Notes: a model not told the origin generated them from the sequence alone. 64,000 bases of DNA from Halomonas sp. 7T (GCF_025643255.1 NZ_CP087112.1:1798001-1862000); one strand, 5' to 3'. Positions 17,861 to 29,145 are shown, counted from the first letter of the stretch. Translations and numbers: made by a program.

Positions 17861-18430
17861 TTAGGGCGAATCCAGTAGAGCGCTATGCCGCTGCCACCAC
17901 TGCCGAGCAATACGGGTGTTTTCAGCATTCCCTGCTGGATCAAGGACCGTTTCCAACTGAATATAATCACCTCGGGTTCTGGCCATTAATAGCGGGTCTT
18001 GGGTGGCGAGCTGCAGCGCGTAAAGCACCAGCATCCGCTCGTATGCATTTTGGGTATCAAGCTGTGCAAACAGCAGTGGCACCGCTGGCAACCCAATTTC
18101 TCCTAACCGTTCAGCGGCGATATACCACGTTTTAGGATTATCACCGTCTCCATAACTGGACACAAAACGCCTGTCAGCAAGACGGCTGACATAGTACGCC
18201 GCCTCTTCTTCAGGACTGATGAATAACGGCGGCACCCAATCGGTGGCAGTCGCTGATATACGCTGAGAGGGCTCCTGCGATGCAGGCGGTGCTTCTAGCG
18301 GCGCGGATGTTTTAGCCGGGTCAGAAAGCGGCAATCCTGTTGACGTTGGCTGTCCTGCACAGCCTACTAGCCCGCTCACCAAGATACATCCCCCCGCTAG
18401 ACCTACCCATTTAGCCTGTCGCTTCATCAT
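17861..18430 (-). CDS. Predicted lipoprotein with HEAT-like repeat
   Basis: 189 aa. The first 24 residues form a lipoprotein signal with lipobox LVGC, so the mature protein would be lipid-anchored at Cys24. A Pro/Ser-rich linker (about residues 28-65) leads to a helical domain containing AAERLGEIGLPAVPLLFAQL, which looks like a HEAT-type repeat. No homologous family was recognised with certainty. Neighbours are a PEBP protein and a DCC thiol protein, which gives no clear clue. Confidence 0.75.
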   Translation of the reverse strand: MMKRQAKWVGLAGGCILVSGLVGCAGQPTSTGLPLSDPAKTSAPLEAPPASQEPSQRISATATDWVPPLFISPEEEAAYYVSRLADRRFVSSYGDGDNPKTWYIAAERLGEIGLPAVPLLFAQLDTQNAYERMLVLYALQLATQDPLLMARTRGDYIQLETVLDPAGNAENTRIARQWWQRHSALLDSP

Positions 18431-18482
18431 TTAATTCCCTATGAACGGTTCACAAATATTTAAACACTCCATTTGCGACAAC

Positions 18483-18851
18483 TTACCCGCGCCCTTCACG
18501 TTTCAAACGCCGCTGCACCCAGCCATCGTAGTACCAGCGCAGAACCGCTTTAATACCCGGCAAACCGATAATCCAGCCAACGGGTCGTAACATGGGGATG
18601 CGCGCCATCAGCAGCTGATAGGCCTCTATTCCTTCGATGATACAGCCATCGGCTTTTTCAACATGCAATGAGCGCAGCGCCGCCTCTGGCGCTATCCCCT
18701 TTTCACGTAACGCCTGCTGATGCTCAGTCACATCGCACCACCGTATATCGCTTGCACGCTTACCAGCCCAGCGCTCAAATCGAGCACGATCCTTGCGGCA
18801 GCCGGGGCAAATACCATCGTAGTAGACGTTGATAACCGCGTGATTAGTCAT
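18483..18851 (-). CDS. DCC family thiol-disulfide protein (DUF393)
   Basis: 122 aa with the family signature YYDGICPGC (Cys15, Cys18) near the N-terminus, the 'DxxCxxC' motif that gives the family its name. A conserved hydrophobic end (IPMLRPVGWIIGLPGIKAV) follows. Thioredoxin-like fold; the partner is unknown. GTG 18863 is also in frame, but ATG 18851 is closer to the conserved core and was preferred. Confidence 0.87.
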   Translation of the reverse strand: MTNHAVINVYYDGICPGCRKDRARFERWAGKRASDIRWCDVTEHQQALREKGIAPEAALRSLHVEKADGCIIEGIEAYQLLMARIPMLRPVGWIIGLPGIKAVLRWYYDGWVQRRLKREGRG

Positions 18852-18923
18852 ATAGGCTCTCACTAAAGCTGTACTTCATAGTGTGCCACTTCCGCCATAC
18901 GACGCAACTCAGCAGGCTTTCCC

Positions 18924-19385
18924 ATGAAACGTCTCTTAATCATTGCTCATGCCCCTTCTGATAACACCCAAAAAATGCTTCAGGGAGTTATCAATGGCGC
19001 GTCTGATTCAGATATAGAAGGTGTGGAAGTCGTCTCTCTAAACCCGCTTGAAACCCAGCCTGAGCACATTAACGCAGCTGACGCCGTTATATTGGGAACC
19101 ACCGAAAACCTGGGATACATGGCAGGTTTGATGAAGGATGTTTTCGATCGGTGCTACTACCCTTGCCTAGACAAAAACGAAGGCTTGCCGTTCGCCTTTT
19201 ATGTGCGTGCCGGCCACGATGGAACAGGCACCCAACGCGCCATTGAAAGCATCACAAAAGGCATGCGATGGAAGCTAGTGCAAGCGCCACTGATCTGCAG
19301 GGGAGAGTTTCAGGAGGTTTTTCTTGAACAGTGCGAAGAACTAGGCCTTTCGATGGCCGCTAGCCTTGAAGCTGGGATTATCTAA
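18924..19385 (+). CDS. Flavodoxin-like / NAD(P)H-dependent oxidoreductase family protein
   Basis: 153 aa, flavodoxin-like fold. The N-terminal strand and phosphate loop are LLIIAHAPSDNTQKM. The second flavin-binding region is ILGTTENLGYMAGLMKDVFDRC, followed by an FYVRAGHDGTGTQRA loop. It probably binds FMN. It is a lone gene with its own upstream region; the substrate is not evident. Confidence 0.8.
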   Translation: MKRLLIIAHAPSDNTQKMLQGVINGASDSDIEGVEVVSLNPLETQPEHINAADAVILGTTENLGYMAGLMKDVFDRCYYPCLDKNEGLPFAFYVRAGHDGTGTQRAIESITKGMRWKLVQAPLICRGEFQEVFLEQCEELGLSMAASLEAGII

Positions 19386-19543
19386 GCCGAGTGCAAACTT
19401 TACGTTGCGTGTCGAAAATCACATTGTATAACCGTGACAAGCCTGCCTTACTGTAAGAAAGCACGGTGCAACGGCAGCCTTAAAAACCTGATGGTCACCA
19501 CTGCCCTTGCTACTATTCAACGCATGTCTTCCAGGTAGCGATT

Positions 19544-20632
19544 ATGCACAACGTCATCGCTTTTTATGATGATCGCGTACTGGCTCACGAGCCTAATATT
19601 GACGCCGATTTTTTACCCGAACGGATTGATAAACGTATTCGCCACCTGTTGGCTGGATTGCCTGTTCCGTGGAAATACCCTGAGCATCCTGGCCGTTTGA
19701 AAGCCATTCAACAGCTGCTTGAGAAAGCGCCAATCGAGGGCTTAACCATTGAGGGCGGCAAAGCCGCCACCGCTGAACAATTAGCCCGCGTCCACACCAC
19801 TTCTTACTTAAGCGATATTTTTAGCTTAAGAGGCAAAAATGCTTGGTTAGATGTCGATACTACTGCAGTTTCACCCGGCAGCGTTGATGCCGCTGAAGTA
19901 GCAGCAGGCACGGCGATTGCAGCGGTAGAGGCGGTAATGGAGAAACGCACCAAAAGCGCATTCGCACTTGTACGCCCACCAGGCCACCATGCGGAACCCG
20001 TCCGCGCAAGAGGCTTCTGTTTATTCAATAACATCGCCGTTGCCGCTGCCCATGCACGCAGCGCCTTGGGCTGTGAAAGAGTGCTGATTATTGATTGGGA
20101 TGCCCACCACGGCAACGGTACGCAGGATATCTTTTGGGCCGACCCTGACGTGATGTTTTTCGATATACACCGCGCTGCCCCCTTCTACCCGGGATCAGGC
20201 CATCTAGAAGAGGTTGGCGCTGGCCTAGGAGAAGGCACTACCATCAATGTCCCCCTACCTGCAGGCGCTGGAGATGAAGCATACCTCAAAGCGTTTCACG
20301 AGATTCTGGCGCCAGCAGCTGCGTGGTTTAAACCCGATATTATTCTAGTCTCAGCAGGCTTTGACCCACATTGGCACGATTTAGCGCTTAATGTTTCCTA
20401 CGAGGGGTTTGGCGCTCTCACAGGAGCCGTACAAGCCATGGCCGAGCAGCATTGCGAAGGCCGTTTGGTCTTTGTGCTAGAAGGGGGTTATAACCTGGAG
20501 TCCTTAGCCAATGGCACTCGTGCGGTGCTTAGAGTATTAGCGGGTAACACCGTGCCTATCCCCGATACCTGCGGGATTGCAGACGTCCAAGCAGCGGCTA
20601 ACTTTCATCGTAATGCATTTCAAACGAAATAA
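19544..20632 (+). CDS. Histone deacetylase family (class II-like) amidohydrolase
   Basis: 362 aa, zinc-dependent deacetylase of the HDAC / acetylpolyamine amidohydrolase superfamily. The active-site His pair is His148-His149 (PPGHHAEP). Zinc ligands are Asp186 and His188 in DWDAHHGNGTQ and Asp274 in SAGFDPHWHD. The closing EGGYNLESL loop is present. In bacteria such enzymes act on acetylated polyamines, acetoin-related compounds or proteins; the substrate cannot be told from sequence. It is followed directly by a terminator and convergent fadA. Confidence 0.92.
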   Translation: MHNVIAFYDDRVLAHEPNIDADFLPERIDKRIRHLLAGLPVPWKYPEHPGRLKAIQQLLEKAPIEGLTIEGGKAATAEQLARVHTTSYLSDIFSLRGKNAWLDVDTTAVSPGSVDAAEVAAGTAIAAVEAVMEKRTKSAFALVRPPGHHAEPVRARGFCLFNNIAVAAAHARSALGCERVLIIDWDAHHGNGTQDIFWADPDVMFFDIHRAAPFYPGSGHLEEVGAGLGEGTTINVPLPAGAGDEAYLKAFHEILAPAAAWFKPDIILVSAGFDPHWHDLALNVSYEGFGALTGAVQAMAEQHCEGRLVFVLEGGYNLESLANGTRAVLRVLAGNTVPIPDTCGIADVQAAANFHRNAFQTK

Positions 20633-20644
20633 CCGAGCGGCAAT

Positions 20645-20681
20645 AAAAAACGGCACCCAACTTAGCTTAGGTGCCGTTTTT
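20645..20681. terminator. Bidirectional terminator between the HDAC-like gene and fadA
   Basis: A 12-bp stem (AAAAACGGCACC and complement) with flanking A and T runs and a 12-nt loop, placed between convergent stops. Confidence 0.93.
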
Positions 20682-20698
20682 GTTGAAAAGCGCCGCGT

Positions 20699-21880
<1,182 letters not shown>

Positions 21881-21900
21881 CTATCTCCTATGCGTGGTGG

Positions 21901-24075
21901 TTAGGCCTGGTTACCAGCGTAAAATTGCTCATTATTTTGAGCCATCTGGCGCAGTTTCTCAGTCGGTGCGTATAGCGGGCCTAACTCATCCGCAAGGTTT
22001 TCAGCCAGCTTCACAAACTCAGCAACGCCCATCGCGTCAATGTAGCGCAGTGCGCCACCGCGGAAGGGAGGGAAACCAATACCGTAGATCAGTGCCATAT
22101 CGGCTTCAGCAGGCGTCTCAACGATGCCATCTTCCAAGCAGCGAACGGTTTCCAGGCAAAGCGGTACCATCATGCGAGCAATGATGTCTTCATCCGTAAA
22201 CTCTTTCTGCTCTTTGACGACTTCTTTGACCAGCGCGTAGGCCTGCTCGTCGGTGACTTTCTTTGGCTTGCCTTTCTTGTCTTCCTCGTAGGCATAGAAG
22301 CCTTTATCGTTTTTCTGGCCCAGGCGCTTGTTGTCGTACATCACCTGAATAGCGGTTTTGCCATCCCGCGCCATACGATCGGGGAAGCCTTCCGCCATCA
22401 CCTCGTTAGCGTGGACTGCGGTATCCAGACCGACGACGTCTAGCAGATAAGCAGGGCCCATGGGCCAGCCGAACTTCTCCATTACCTTATCAACACGCTG
22501 GAAATCAGCGCCTTGCTCAACGAGGAAGCTAAAGCCACCAAAGTAAGGGAACAGTACGCGGTTAACCAAGAAGCCGGGGCAGTCGTTAACCACGATGGGG
22601 GTCTTACCCATGGCACGCGCATAAGCAACCGTTGCCGCCACAGCAGCGTCTGAGGTCTTCTCACCGCGAATAACTTCCACCAGCGGCATACGGTGCACTG
22701 GGTTGAAGAAGTGCATACCGCAGAAGTTTTCAGGACGCTTAAGGTTTTTAGCCAGACGATTGATGGAAATCGTCGAGGTGTTAGAGGTCAGAATGGTGTT
22801 TTCGCTGACCAGGCCTTCCACTTCAGTCAGGACGGCGTCTTTCACTTTCGGGTTTTCAACCACGGCCTCAACCACAAGATCGACGCTTTCGAAATCACCG
22901 TAAGAGAGCGTAGGACGAATATTGGTCAGCTTTTCGGCCATCTGCTCGGTGGTCAGCTTTTTACGCTCAACCTGCTTGGAGAACAGCTTACGCGCCTCTT
23001 TCAAGCCCAGCTCAATGGCTTCCTCATTGATATCTTTCATAACAATGGGCGTGCCTTTACTGGCGCTCTGGTAGGCAATACCACCGCCCATAATACCCGC
23101 ACCTAGTACGGCGGTTTGCTTAACCGGCTGCGACTGTTTCTCGTATTTGCTGCCTTTTTTCTTTACGACTTGGTCGTTAAGGAACAAACCCACAAGGTTA
23201 AAGGCAACGCTGCTCAGTGCGAGTTTGGCAAACGCTTTTGCCTCAATCGCTTGAGCACGGGCACGTGTTTCACCGGCACCTTTTTGAATGACTTTGATGG
23301 ACTCTACTGGCGCAGGATAGTGAGGGCCCGCCTTACCTGCCACGTAACCTTTGGCGGTTTCAAACGCCATCATTTGCTCAATTGCATTAAGCTTCAACGG
23401 CGACGTTTTCTCTTCACGGCGGGCCATGTAATCCAGCTCACCGGCATTAGCTCGGTCGAGGATATCCAGCGCCGCTTCTTCTAGCAGCTCATGGGCTACC
23501 GCCGCGTCTACTGCTCCCACCTTAAGCGCTGAGTTGGCGCGGTTTTCAGTGCCACCCGCAATCCATTCGATAGCGTTATCAGCACCAATCAAGCGCGGCA
23601 AACGTACACAACCACCCCAGCCCGGCAGAATGCCAAGCTTGGTTTCAGGCAGGCCAATTTTGGCTTTTTCACTCATCACGCGAAAATCGGTGGTCAACAA
23701 TACTTCACAACCACCACCTAACGCTAAACCATTGATGGCCGTTACTGTGGGGAAAGGCAGGTCTTCAATGGCATTGAAGATATCGTGTACCTTGAGATTC
23801 ATCTCAACCAGGTACTCTTCACCTTTATCAAATAGGCTATGGAACTCCGTAATATCGGCACCGACGATAAACGCCTCTTTGCCACTACGGATCAGTAAGC
23901 CTTGCAAATCGCTTTCGCCTTGAAGCGCTTTAACAGCCTCCCCCAATTCAGCGACTACACCGCTGGAAAGTTTATTGACGGACTCATCTTTCAAATCGAA
24001 AGTGAGTTGGGCGATGTCATTGCCACCTTGGGTCTTACGACGCTCCACCGTGATGGCATTGCCTTGATAGATCAT
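21901..24075 (-). CDS. fadB: Fatty acid oxidation complex subunit alpha FadB
   Basis: 724 aa from ATG 24075. The N-terminal half is a crotonase-fold enoyl-CoA hydratase/isomerase ([20 protein letters not shown]). The middle is the NAD-binding 3-hydroxyacyl-CoA dehydrogenase with [17 protein letters not shown] at about residue 325 and the [14 protein letters not shown] motif. It provides hydration and second oxidation of beta-oxidation and partners FadA. The frame extends 5 codons upstream, but GGAGAG is placed for ATG 24075, which gives the standard FadB N-terminus. A PsrA-like dyad lies about 55 bp upstream. Confidence 0.97.
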   Translation of the reverse strand: MIYQGNAITVERRKTQGGNDIAQLTFDLKDESVNKLSSGVVAELGEAVKALQGESDLQGLLIRSGKEAFIVGADITEFHSLFDKGEEYLVEMNLKVHDIFNAIEDLPFPTVTAINGLALGGGCEVLLTTDFRVMSEKAKIGLPETKLGILPGWGGCVRLPRLIGADNAIEWIAGGTENRANSALKVGAVDAAVAHELLEEAALDILDRANAGELDYMARREEKTSPLKLNAIEQMMAFETAKGYVAGKAGPHYPAPVESIKVIQKGAGETRARAQAIEAKAFAKLALSSVAFNLVGLFLNDQVVKKKGSKYEKQSQPVKQTAVLGAGIMGGGIAYQSASKGTPIVMKDINEEAIELGLKEARKLFSKQVERKKLTTEQMAEKLTNIRPTLSYGDFESVDLVVEAVVENPKVKDAVLTEVEGLVSENTILTSNTSTISINRLAKNLKRPENFCGMHFFNPVHRMPLVEVIRGEKTSDAAVAATVAYARAMGKTPIVVNDCPGFLVNRVLFPYFGGFSFLVEQGADFQRVDKVMEKFGWPMGPAYLLDVVGLDTAVHANEVMAEGFPDRMARDGKTAIQVMYDNKRLGQKNDKGFYAYEEDKKGKPKKVTDEQAYALVKEVVKEQKEFTDEDIIARMMVPLCLETVRCLEDGIVETPAEADMALIYGIGFPPFRGGALRYIDAMGVAEFVKLAENLADELGPLYAPTEKLRQMAQNNEQFYAGNQA

Positions 24076-24128
24076 CCGCGCTCTCTCCACAAGTTCGGGC
24101 TAGCCCCTTATATCGGACCCGCCTCGCA

Positions 24129-24148
24129 TTTCATACGGTCGTTTGATT
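24129..24148. promoter_or_regulatory. PsrA-like operator upstream of fadBA
   Basis: TTTCATAC-GGTC-GTTTGATT is an imperfect dyad close to the lipid-responsive repressor pattern CAAAC-N4-GTTTG (PsrA in Pseudomonas). The core CGGTCGTTTGA is repeated exactly upstream of the FadE-type gene at 52080-52090, which supports a shared regulator. Confidence 0.5.
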
Positions 24149-24337
24149 GTGTAAGCTTGGTTGAGTTACTGCAGAACGTCAAGCCCTGACTTTCGGCTAA
24201 CACGCTTAGCGGCTATGACTCAGCGTAGCTTGAGGGGTTCAGTAGAAAAACCTCGCTTTGGATTGAAGTAACCTGCCACCATGCGATGCTCGCGCTAAAC
24301 TAAATCACCCTGCTGTTTTACTGAGACCCCTTCTGCT

Positions 24338-25492
24338 ATGAGCGCCCTGCTTACCCCCTCGCGCATTACCTCTCTACAGAATCGCGTTGAGCGCCTGGTC
24401 GAGCGCTTAAAACCGTGGAGCTGGCTGTGGCCACCTATGGCGTTTGCCGCTGGCTTGGGCAGTTTTTTCTTGGTCGACCGTCAACAGTGGCTGGGGGCAG
24501 CGTTAGCGCTTGGACTGCTGTTCGCTTGGCTGCTGCTGCTTTCAGAAAGTTTAATCAGCCGTTGGCTTGCAAAGCGTGGGCACCCCACGCTGCCTCGGGG
24601 GGTGACAACGTTTATCGCCCAAATGATTCACCAAGAAACGCTCTTCTTCACGCTACCGTTCATTTTAATCACCACCGTGTGGAACAGCGGCCAAACATTA
24701 TTTGCCGCCCTGGTAGTAGGCATGGCGGCACTCTCGATCATTGACCCGCTCTACTACAAGCTAGCGGGCCGCTGGCGTAGCCTCTACTTTATTTTTCATG
24801 CCCAGTGCGTCTTTTTGGTCGTCCTGGTGGTTTTGCCAATCATGTTTTATCTCACGACTCGCCAAAGCCTACAACTAGCGCTCGTGATCACAGTACTGGT
24901 GGCCCTACCTAGCTTTTGGCATTTACTCAATAAACGCTCGCTGAAGCACTGGTGCCTATTTCTTGGGCTAACGTTGGTGCTTGCTTACGCCGCTTGGTTG
25001 GGCCGTATTTGGGTGCCACCCGCCAGCCTCTGGATGACCAGCAGCGCGCTTTCACCGGCCTTCAACATCCAACAGCGCCAACCGCAGGGTTCGATTGCGC
25101 TTACACCACAGGCATTACAAGCCAACGGCCTATACGTTTACACCGCCATACGAGCGCCCCGGGGCTTAAGCGAAACGATTTACCATACCTGGTACCACAA
25201 TGGCGCGCCTATCGATGCGGTAGAGCTCGCCATTAATGGGGGACGTGAACAGGGCTATCGGGCTTGGAGCCATAAGCTCAACTTCCCCGCCGACCCTTCT
25301 GGAAAATGGCGCATCGACATTATGACCGACGGCGGCCAGCGGTTAGGCTTACTGCGTTTTAACGTATCGGAGGATCCTGACAAGGCCTCACTTGCCGACA
25401 GCCACATTAACGCAAGCGGGCTAAGCGGCCTCAATTTGCGCCGTTTTATTCCTGGCAGAAGCGACGATGCCGACCCGTCAAGTGAGAATTGA
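24338..25492 (+). CDS. DUF5924/DUF2914 membrane protein
   Basis: 384 aa. The N-terminal two-thirds holds about seven hydrophobic segments between residues 30 and 230 (DUF5924-like). The C-terminal about 130 residues form a soluble DUF2914 domain with a beta-rich pattern including SETIYHTWYHNGAPIDAV and GKWRIDIMTDGG. The whole is typical of uncharacterised inner-membrane proteins of halomonads and pseudomonads. It precedes slyA by 75 nt on the same strand. No function is known; DUF2914 domains are often attached to membrane or cell-wall proteins. Confidence 0.8.
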   Translation: MSALLTPSRITSLQNRVERLVERLKPWSWLWPPMAFAAGLGSFFLVDRQQWLGAALALGLLFAWLLLLSESLISRWLAKRGHPTLPRGVTTFIAQMIHQETLFFTLPFILITTVWNSGQTLFAALVVGMAALSIIDPLYYKLAGRWRSLYFIFHAQCVFLVVLVVLPIMFYLTTRQSLQLALVITVLVALPSFWHLLNKRSLKHWCLFLGLTLVLAYAAWLGRIWVPPASLWMTSSALSPAFNIQQRQPQGSIALTPQALQANGLYVYTAIRAPRGLSETIYHTWYHNGAPIDAVELAINGGREQGYRAWSHKLNFPADPSGKWRIDIMTDGGQRLGLLRFNVSEDPDKASLADSHINASGLSGLNLRRFIPGRSDDADPSSEN

Positions 25493-25567
25493 ATAACAGA
25501 ACACCTTGCAATCAGCGGTTCAGCTAATGACAATTCCTCCACTTACACTTATTGGTAGCCAATTGCT

Positions 25568-26020
25568 ATGCCGTCATCCATTGGTTTTCGACTCGCCCGC
25601 CTGCCACATTTGTGGCGCTCTATCATCGACCGCAGACTAGCCCCCCTGGGGCTAACACAGACCCGCTGGGTTACGCTTTACCACCTTTGGAAGTTAGGGG
25701 AAGGGAACCCTCAGTGTGATTTGGCTCGCGCAATCGGGGTTGAAGCGCCTTCATTAGTCCGCACGCTAGGCCAGCTGGAGGAGCAGGGCTTAGTCGAGCG
25801 CCGCGCCTGCGATAATGATCGGCGCAGTAAGCGCATCTATCTCACGTCTGCGGCCATGCCCTTACTAGAGCAAATCGATAGCGTAGTGCTAGAAGCGCGT
25901 AAAGAGATGCTCGCCGGGTTAAACGAAAATGAACTCGATAAGCTGGATGAGTGGCTGGCACTCATCGAGGCTAACGGCCTCGCGATTCAAGCGCGGGATC
26001 AAGAAAATCCAAGCGCATAA
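25568..26020 (+). CDS. slyA: MarR-family regulator SlyA
   Basis: 150 aa, winged-helix MarR protein. It matches SlyA closely along its length: the N-terminal RLARLPHLWRSIIDRRL, then LTQTRWVTLYHL, AIGVEAPSLVRTLGQLEEQG (recognition helix) and the DRRSKRIYLT wing. SlyA antagonises silencing by H-NS-like proteins and responds to small aromatic carboxylates. Possible targets here are the neighbouring genes, but no operator was identified. Confidence 0.87.
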   Translation: MPSSIGFRLARLPHLWRSIIDRRLAPLGLTQTRWVTLYHLWKLGEGNPQCDLARAIGVEAPSLVRTLGQLEEQGLVERRACDNDRRSKRIYLTSAAMPLLEQIDSVVLEARKEMLAGLNENELDKLDEWLALIEANGLAIQARDQENPSA

Positions 26021-26031
26021 TGACCTTAGCA

Positions 26032-26571
26032 CTACAAATGACGGCCGACACTCTGCGTTTGAAGCGGCTTATTAACGGGCTTATCGGAAAGGCCGCTTAG
26101 CGACCGTTTAAGCTGTTCAAAATCATCTAAGTAGGTGGTGAAACGCTCTGCGTTTTGCGACTCCCACCACCATAACGTGAGCGAACCGGGGGTCGACTCG
26201 ATGACTAATGCATCTTGCGGCAGCCGCTCTAGCAGTGCTTTGAAAGGCTCGGTGGCGTTATCGGGCAGTGCTCGTAAAGGCGCAATACGCCACCGCCAGC
26301 CCGCGTGATACAGCTCAAGCGCATCGCTGGCACTCACATCTCTTAGTAGTACAAACGTAGGGCCGGGAGCTCCCTGCGGATAGTACCACCGGTAGGCTGG
26401 CATGGTGCCTCTAAAATGATGCAACGGGGGCTTATCCATCTTAATGGTGACCCCCTGTTTTTTGGCACTTTCACGTAGCGCCATCTGGCGTTTTTGCTTC
26501 GGGCTGGGCTTGAGCCACATTACTGGCGTAATGATAAACATCAATATCGCAACAATAATCAACCATTCCAT
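26032..26571 (-). CDS. Uncharacterised protein with one N-terminal membrane anchor
   Basis: 179 aa from ATG 26571. Residues 3-20 form a single hydrophobic segment followed by a strongly basic stretch (KPSPKQKRQ), so the rest is probably cytoplasmic. The C-terminal domain has a Trp-rich pattern (GWRWRIAPL, LTLWWWESQNAERF). Similar proteins occur in related gammaproteobacteria, sometimes mislabelled YajC because of the N-terminus. It is convergent with slyA. GTGGGG lies upstream of the start; a start eight codons earlier is possible. Confidence 0.65.
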   Translation of the reverse strand: MEWLIIVAILMFIITPVMWLKPSPKQKRQMALRESAKKQGVTIKMDKPPLHHFRGTMPAYRWYYPQGAPGPTFVLLRDVSASDALELYHAGWRWRIAPLRALPDNATEPFKALLERLPQDALVIESTPGSLTLWWWESQNAERFTTYLDDFEQLKRSLSGLSDKPVNKPLQTQSVGRHL

Positions 26572-26716
26572 TCTAACCCCACCTCTTCCGGACAAACTGC
26601 GTTAGCTACTTGAAAAAACCATGATATAGATCGTTGTTAAGATTGCCTGAGACGCCTAAAGTAAAGGACATCTAACAAAGCTCCTTCTTTGTTACTGAAC
26701 GCTAAGGAGAAAAGCC

Positions 26717-27169
26717 ATGAGCTATCGCCATATCCTGGTAGCCGTCGATTTAACCAAAGATTCGCACAAAGTGTTAGAGCGGGCGGTGGGCATTTCAGAA
26801 CGCAACCAAGACGCTAAAATTTCCATTATGCATACGCTCGAGCCCTTGGGTTTCGCCTATGGTGGCGATATCCCTATGGACCTTACCAGCATTCAAGACC
26901 AGCTGGATGAGCACGCAAAAAAGCGCCTTGCTGAAATTGCCGCGCCGCATATTTCGCAAGCCGACCAGCATGTCGTTGTGGGCATGCCCGACACTGAGAT
27001 CCACCGCTTTGCCGAAGAGCACGACGTTGATTTGATCGTGGTAGGCTCCCACGGGCGTCACGGTTTTGCTCTATTGCTCGGTTCTACATCCACCGGCGTT
27101 CTGCACGGCGCCCAATGCGATGTGCTTGCGGTGCGCGTAGGTAAAAAAGGCGAAAAAAGCGACGAGTAA
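26717..27169 (+). CDS. Universal stress protein (UspA family)
   Basis: 150 aa, single Usp domain. N-terminal YRHILVAVDLT, and the ATP-binding loop VVGSHGRHGFALLLGSTSTGVL with the G-2x-G-9x-G(S/T) pattern, so it probably binds ATP. AAGGAG precedes the ATG. Monocistronic, closed by a strong hairpin. Confidence 0.93.
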   Translation: MSYRHILVAVDLTKDSHKVLERAVGISERNQDAKISIMHTLEPLGFAYGGDIPMDLTSIQDQLDEHAKKRLAEIAAPHISQADQHVVVGMPDTEIHRFAEEHDVDLIVVGSHGRHGFALLLGSTSTGVLHGAQCDVLAVRVGKKGEKSDE

Positions 27170-27178
27170 ACCATCTAA

Positions 27179-27208
27179 CACCAAAGGCCCCTCCTGGGGC
27201 CTTTGGTG
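27179..27208. terminator. Hairpin terminator between the usp gene and uup
   Basis: A 13-bp perfect stem (CACCAAAGGCCCC) with TCCT loop between the convergent genes. The T-run is weak on both sides, but the position and stem strength favour termination. Confidence 0.8.
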
Positions 27209-27222
27209 CTTAACGCGACTGA

Positions 27223-29145
27223 CTATTCACCGTTGGCCATGGCCTCAAGCTCCATCCAACGCTCCATCGCCACTTCCAATGCCTGCTGCACCTTCTCAAG
27301 TGCTTGCAACTTGGCAGTCACCAACGCGGCTTCTTGCTGATAAAACGCCGGATCGCCAATCTCCTGCTCAAGTGACTCAACGTCACTTTCTAAGCGCTCA
27401 ATCTCAGCGGGTAATCCATCCAACTCTCGCTGGAGCTTATAGGAAAGCTTGACGTTTTTTTTGGCGGGCTCCGCTGCTGCTGAGACCGGTGATATTTTTT
27501 CAACCACCTCGCTAGTGGGCTCCGTTTGCTGACGCGCGGCTCCATCCCAAGGCGCTGGCGGCAACTTCCCTCCCTGGCGAATCCAGTCCGTGTAGCCACC
27601 CACGTACTCACGCACGCAGCCCTCGCCTTCGAAGGCCAGCATGCTAGTCACCACGTTATCCATAAAGGTCCGGTCGTGGGAGACCAGCAGCAGTGTGCCG
27701 TCGAAATCCAGCAGCAGCTCTTCAAGCAGCTCTAGCGTTTCCATATCCAAGTCGTTGGTCGGCTCATCCAGCACCAGCACGTTGGCAGGCTGAGTAAACA
27801 GCTTGGCTAACAGCAGGCGGTTGGACTCGCCGCCCGAGAGCGCTTTAACTGGCTGGCGTACGCGATCCGGTGTGAACAGGAAGTCCTGCAGATAGCTCAT
27901 CACGTGGCGATCTTTACCACCCACGCTGACCCGGTCGCTGCCTTGAGCGACGTTATCGTAGACGGTTTTTTCAAGTTCCAGGCCGGCGCGCAGCTGGTCG
28001 AAGTAGGCGACCTTCAAATTAGTGCCTAACTGCACGCTGCCCTCTGTGGGTTCCAGCTCCCCCAGCAGAATTTTCAGCAGCGTCGTTTTGCCGGCGCCGT
28101 TGCGTCCCAAGAAGCCAATGCGATCGCCGCGCATTACTTCAAGGTTTACATCACGCAGAATAACCTCGTCTCCAAACCGTTGCGTGACACCTTTCAGTTC
28201 GACTACCCGCTTACCGGTGCGCTCACCGCTATCCACTGTAAGGTTGGCCGTACCTTGGCGTTCACGGCGCTGGCTACGCTCCAAGCGCATTTGCTCCAGC
28301 TCGCGTACACGACCTTCGTTACGCGTGCGACGCGCTTTAACCCCCTGTCGTATCCAAACTTCTTCCTGAGCCAGTTTTTTATCAAACAGCGCATTTTCTC
28401 GGGCTTCTACCTCTAACTCATGCTGCTTGCGCTCTTGATACTCGGCGTAGGTGCCGGGATAACGACCTAATTTGCCTCGGTCTAGCTCAAGAATATTAGT
28501 CGCCAGCTTGGATAAGAAAGCCCTGTCGTGGGTAATCAGTAACACCGCGCCGTTAAAGGCGAGCAGTTGCTCCTCCAACCACGCGATGGTGTCTAGGTCC
28601 AGGTGGTTGGTAGGCTCATCCAGCAGCAACAGGTCAGGCTCTGAGACCAGCGCACGCGCCAACGCAACGCGGCGGCGCCAGCCACCGGAGAGCGCACTCA
28701 TCTCAGCCTCAGGCGGTAACCCTAAACGGGTGAGCACGACATCGATACTCTGGTGAAACGACCAGCCGTCAATAGCCTCAATACGGGTTTGCAGCTTGGC
28801 CATGCGATTCATATCAGGATCGGGGTCATTGATTAAGTGCTGGTACTCAGACAGCAGTTCCCCGGCCTCGGGCAGCCCCTGGGCGACCATATCAAAAATG
28901 GTCATACCGGAAGATTCTGGCAGCTCCTGGGCCAGCACACCGATTTTCAGACCCGGCGCACGCCAAATCGAGCCATCATCGGCTTGGATATCGCCCGCCA
29001 CCAATTTCAACAACGTTGATTTACCGGTGCCGTTGCGCCCGACCAGCGCCAGCCGCTCGCCTTTTTCAACCGTTAGGTCGGCGCGGTTAAGTAGTACTTG
29101 GGTGCCATAGGCGAGTTGCAGCTGTTCGAGTCGTAACAAGGTCAC
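27223..29145 (-). CDS. uup: ABC-F ATPase Uup
   Basis: 640 aa from GTG 29145. Two ABC ATPase domains: Walker A GRNGTGKST (about 37-45) with LSGGWRRR signature and LLLLDEPTNHLDL, then GRNGAGKTT (about 350) with LSGGESNR and LVLDEPTNDLDM. The C-terminal coiled coil (LQRELDGLPAEIERLESDVESLEQEIG onward) is typical of Uup, which acts on ribosomes and affects branched-DNA and transposon-excision phenotypes. GGAGG lies correctly before the GTG; the open frame extends 15 codons further but has no support. Confidence 0.93.
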   Translation of the reverse strand: MTLLRLEQLQLAYGTQVLLNRADLTVEKGERLALVGRNGTGKSTLLKLVAGDIQADDGSIWRAPGLKIGVLAQELPESSGMTIFDMVAQGLPEAGELLSEYQHLINDPDPDMNRMAKLQTRIEAIDGWSFHQSIDVVLTRLGLPPEAEMSALSGGWRRRVALARALVSEPDLLLLDEPTNHLDLDTIAWLEEQLLAFNGAVLLITHDRAFLSKLATNILELDRGKLGRYPGTYAEYQERKQHELEVEARENALFDKKLAQEEVWIRQGVKARRTRNEGRVRELEQMRLERSQRRERQGTANLTVDSGERTGKRVVELKGVTQRFGDEVILRDVNLEVMRGDRIGFLGRNGAGKTTLLKILLGELEPTEGSVQLGTNLKVAYFDQLRAGLELEKTVYDNVAQGSDRVSVGGKDRHVMSYLQDFLFTPDRVRQPVKALSGGESNRLLLAKLFTQPANVLVLDEPTNDLDMETLELLEELLLDFDGTLLLVSHDRTFMDNVVTSMLAFEGEGCVREYVGGYTDWIRQGGKLPPAPWDGAARQQTEPTSEVVEKISPVSAAAEPAKKNVKLSYKLQRELDGLPAEIERLESDVESLEQEIGDPAFYQQEAALVTAKLQALEKVQQALEVAMERWMELEAMANGE

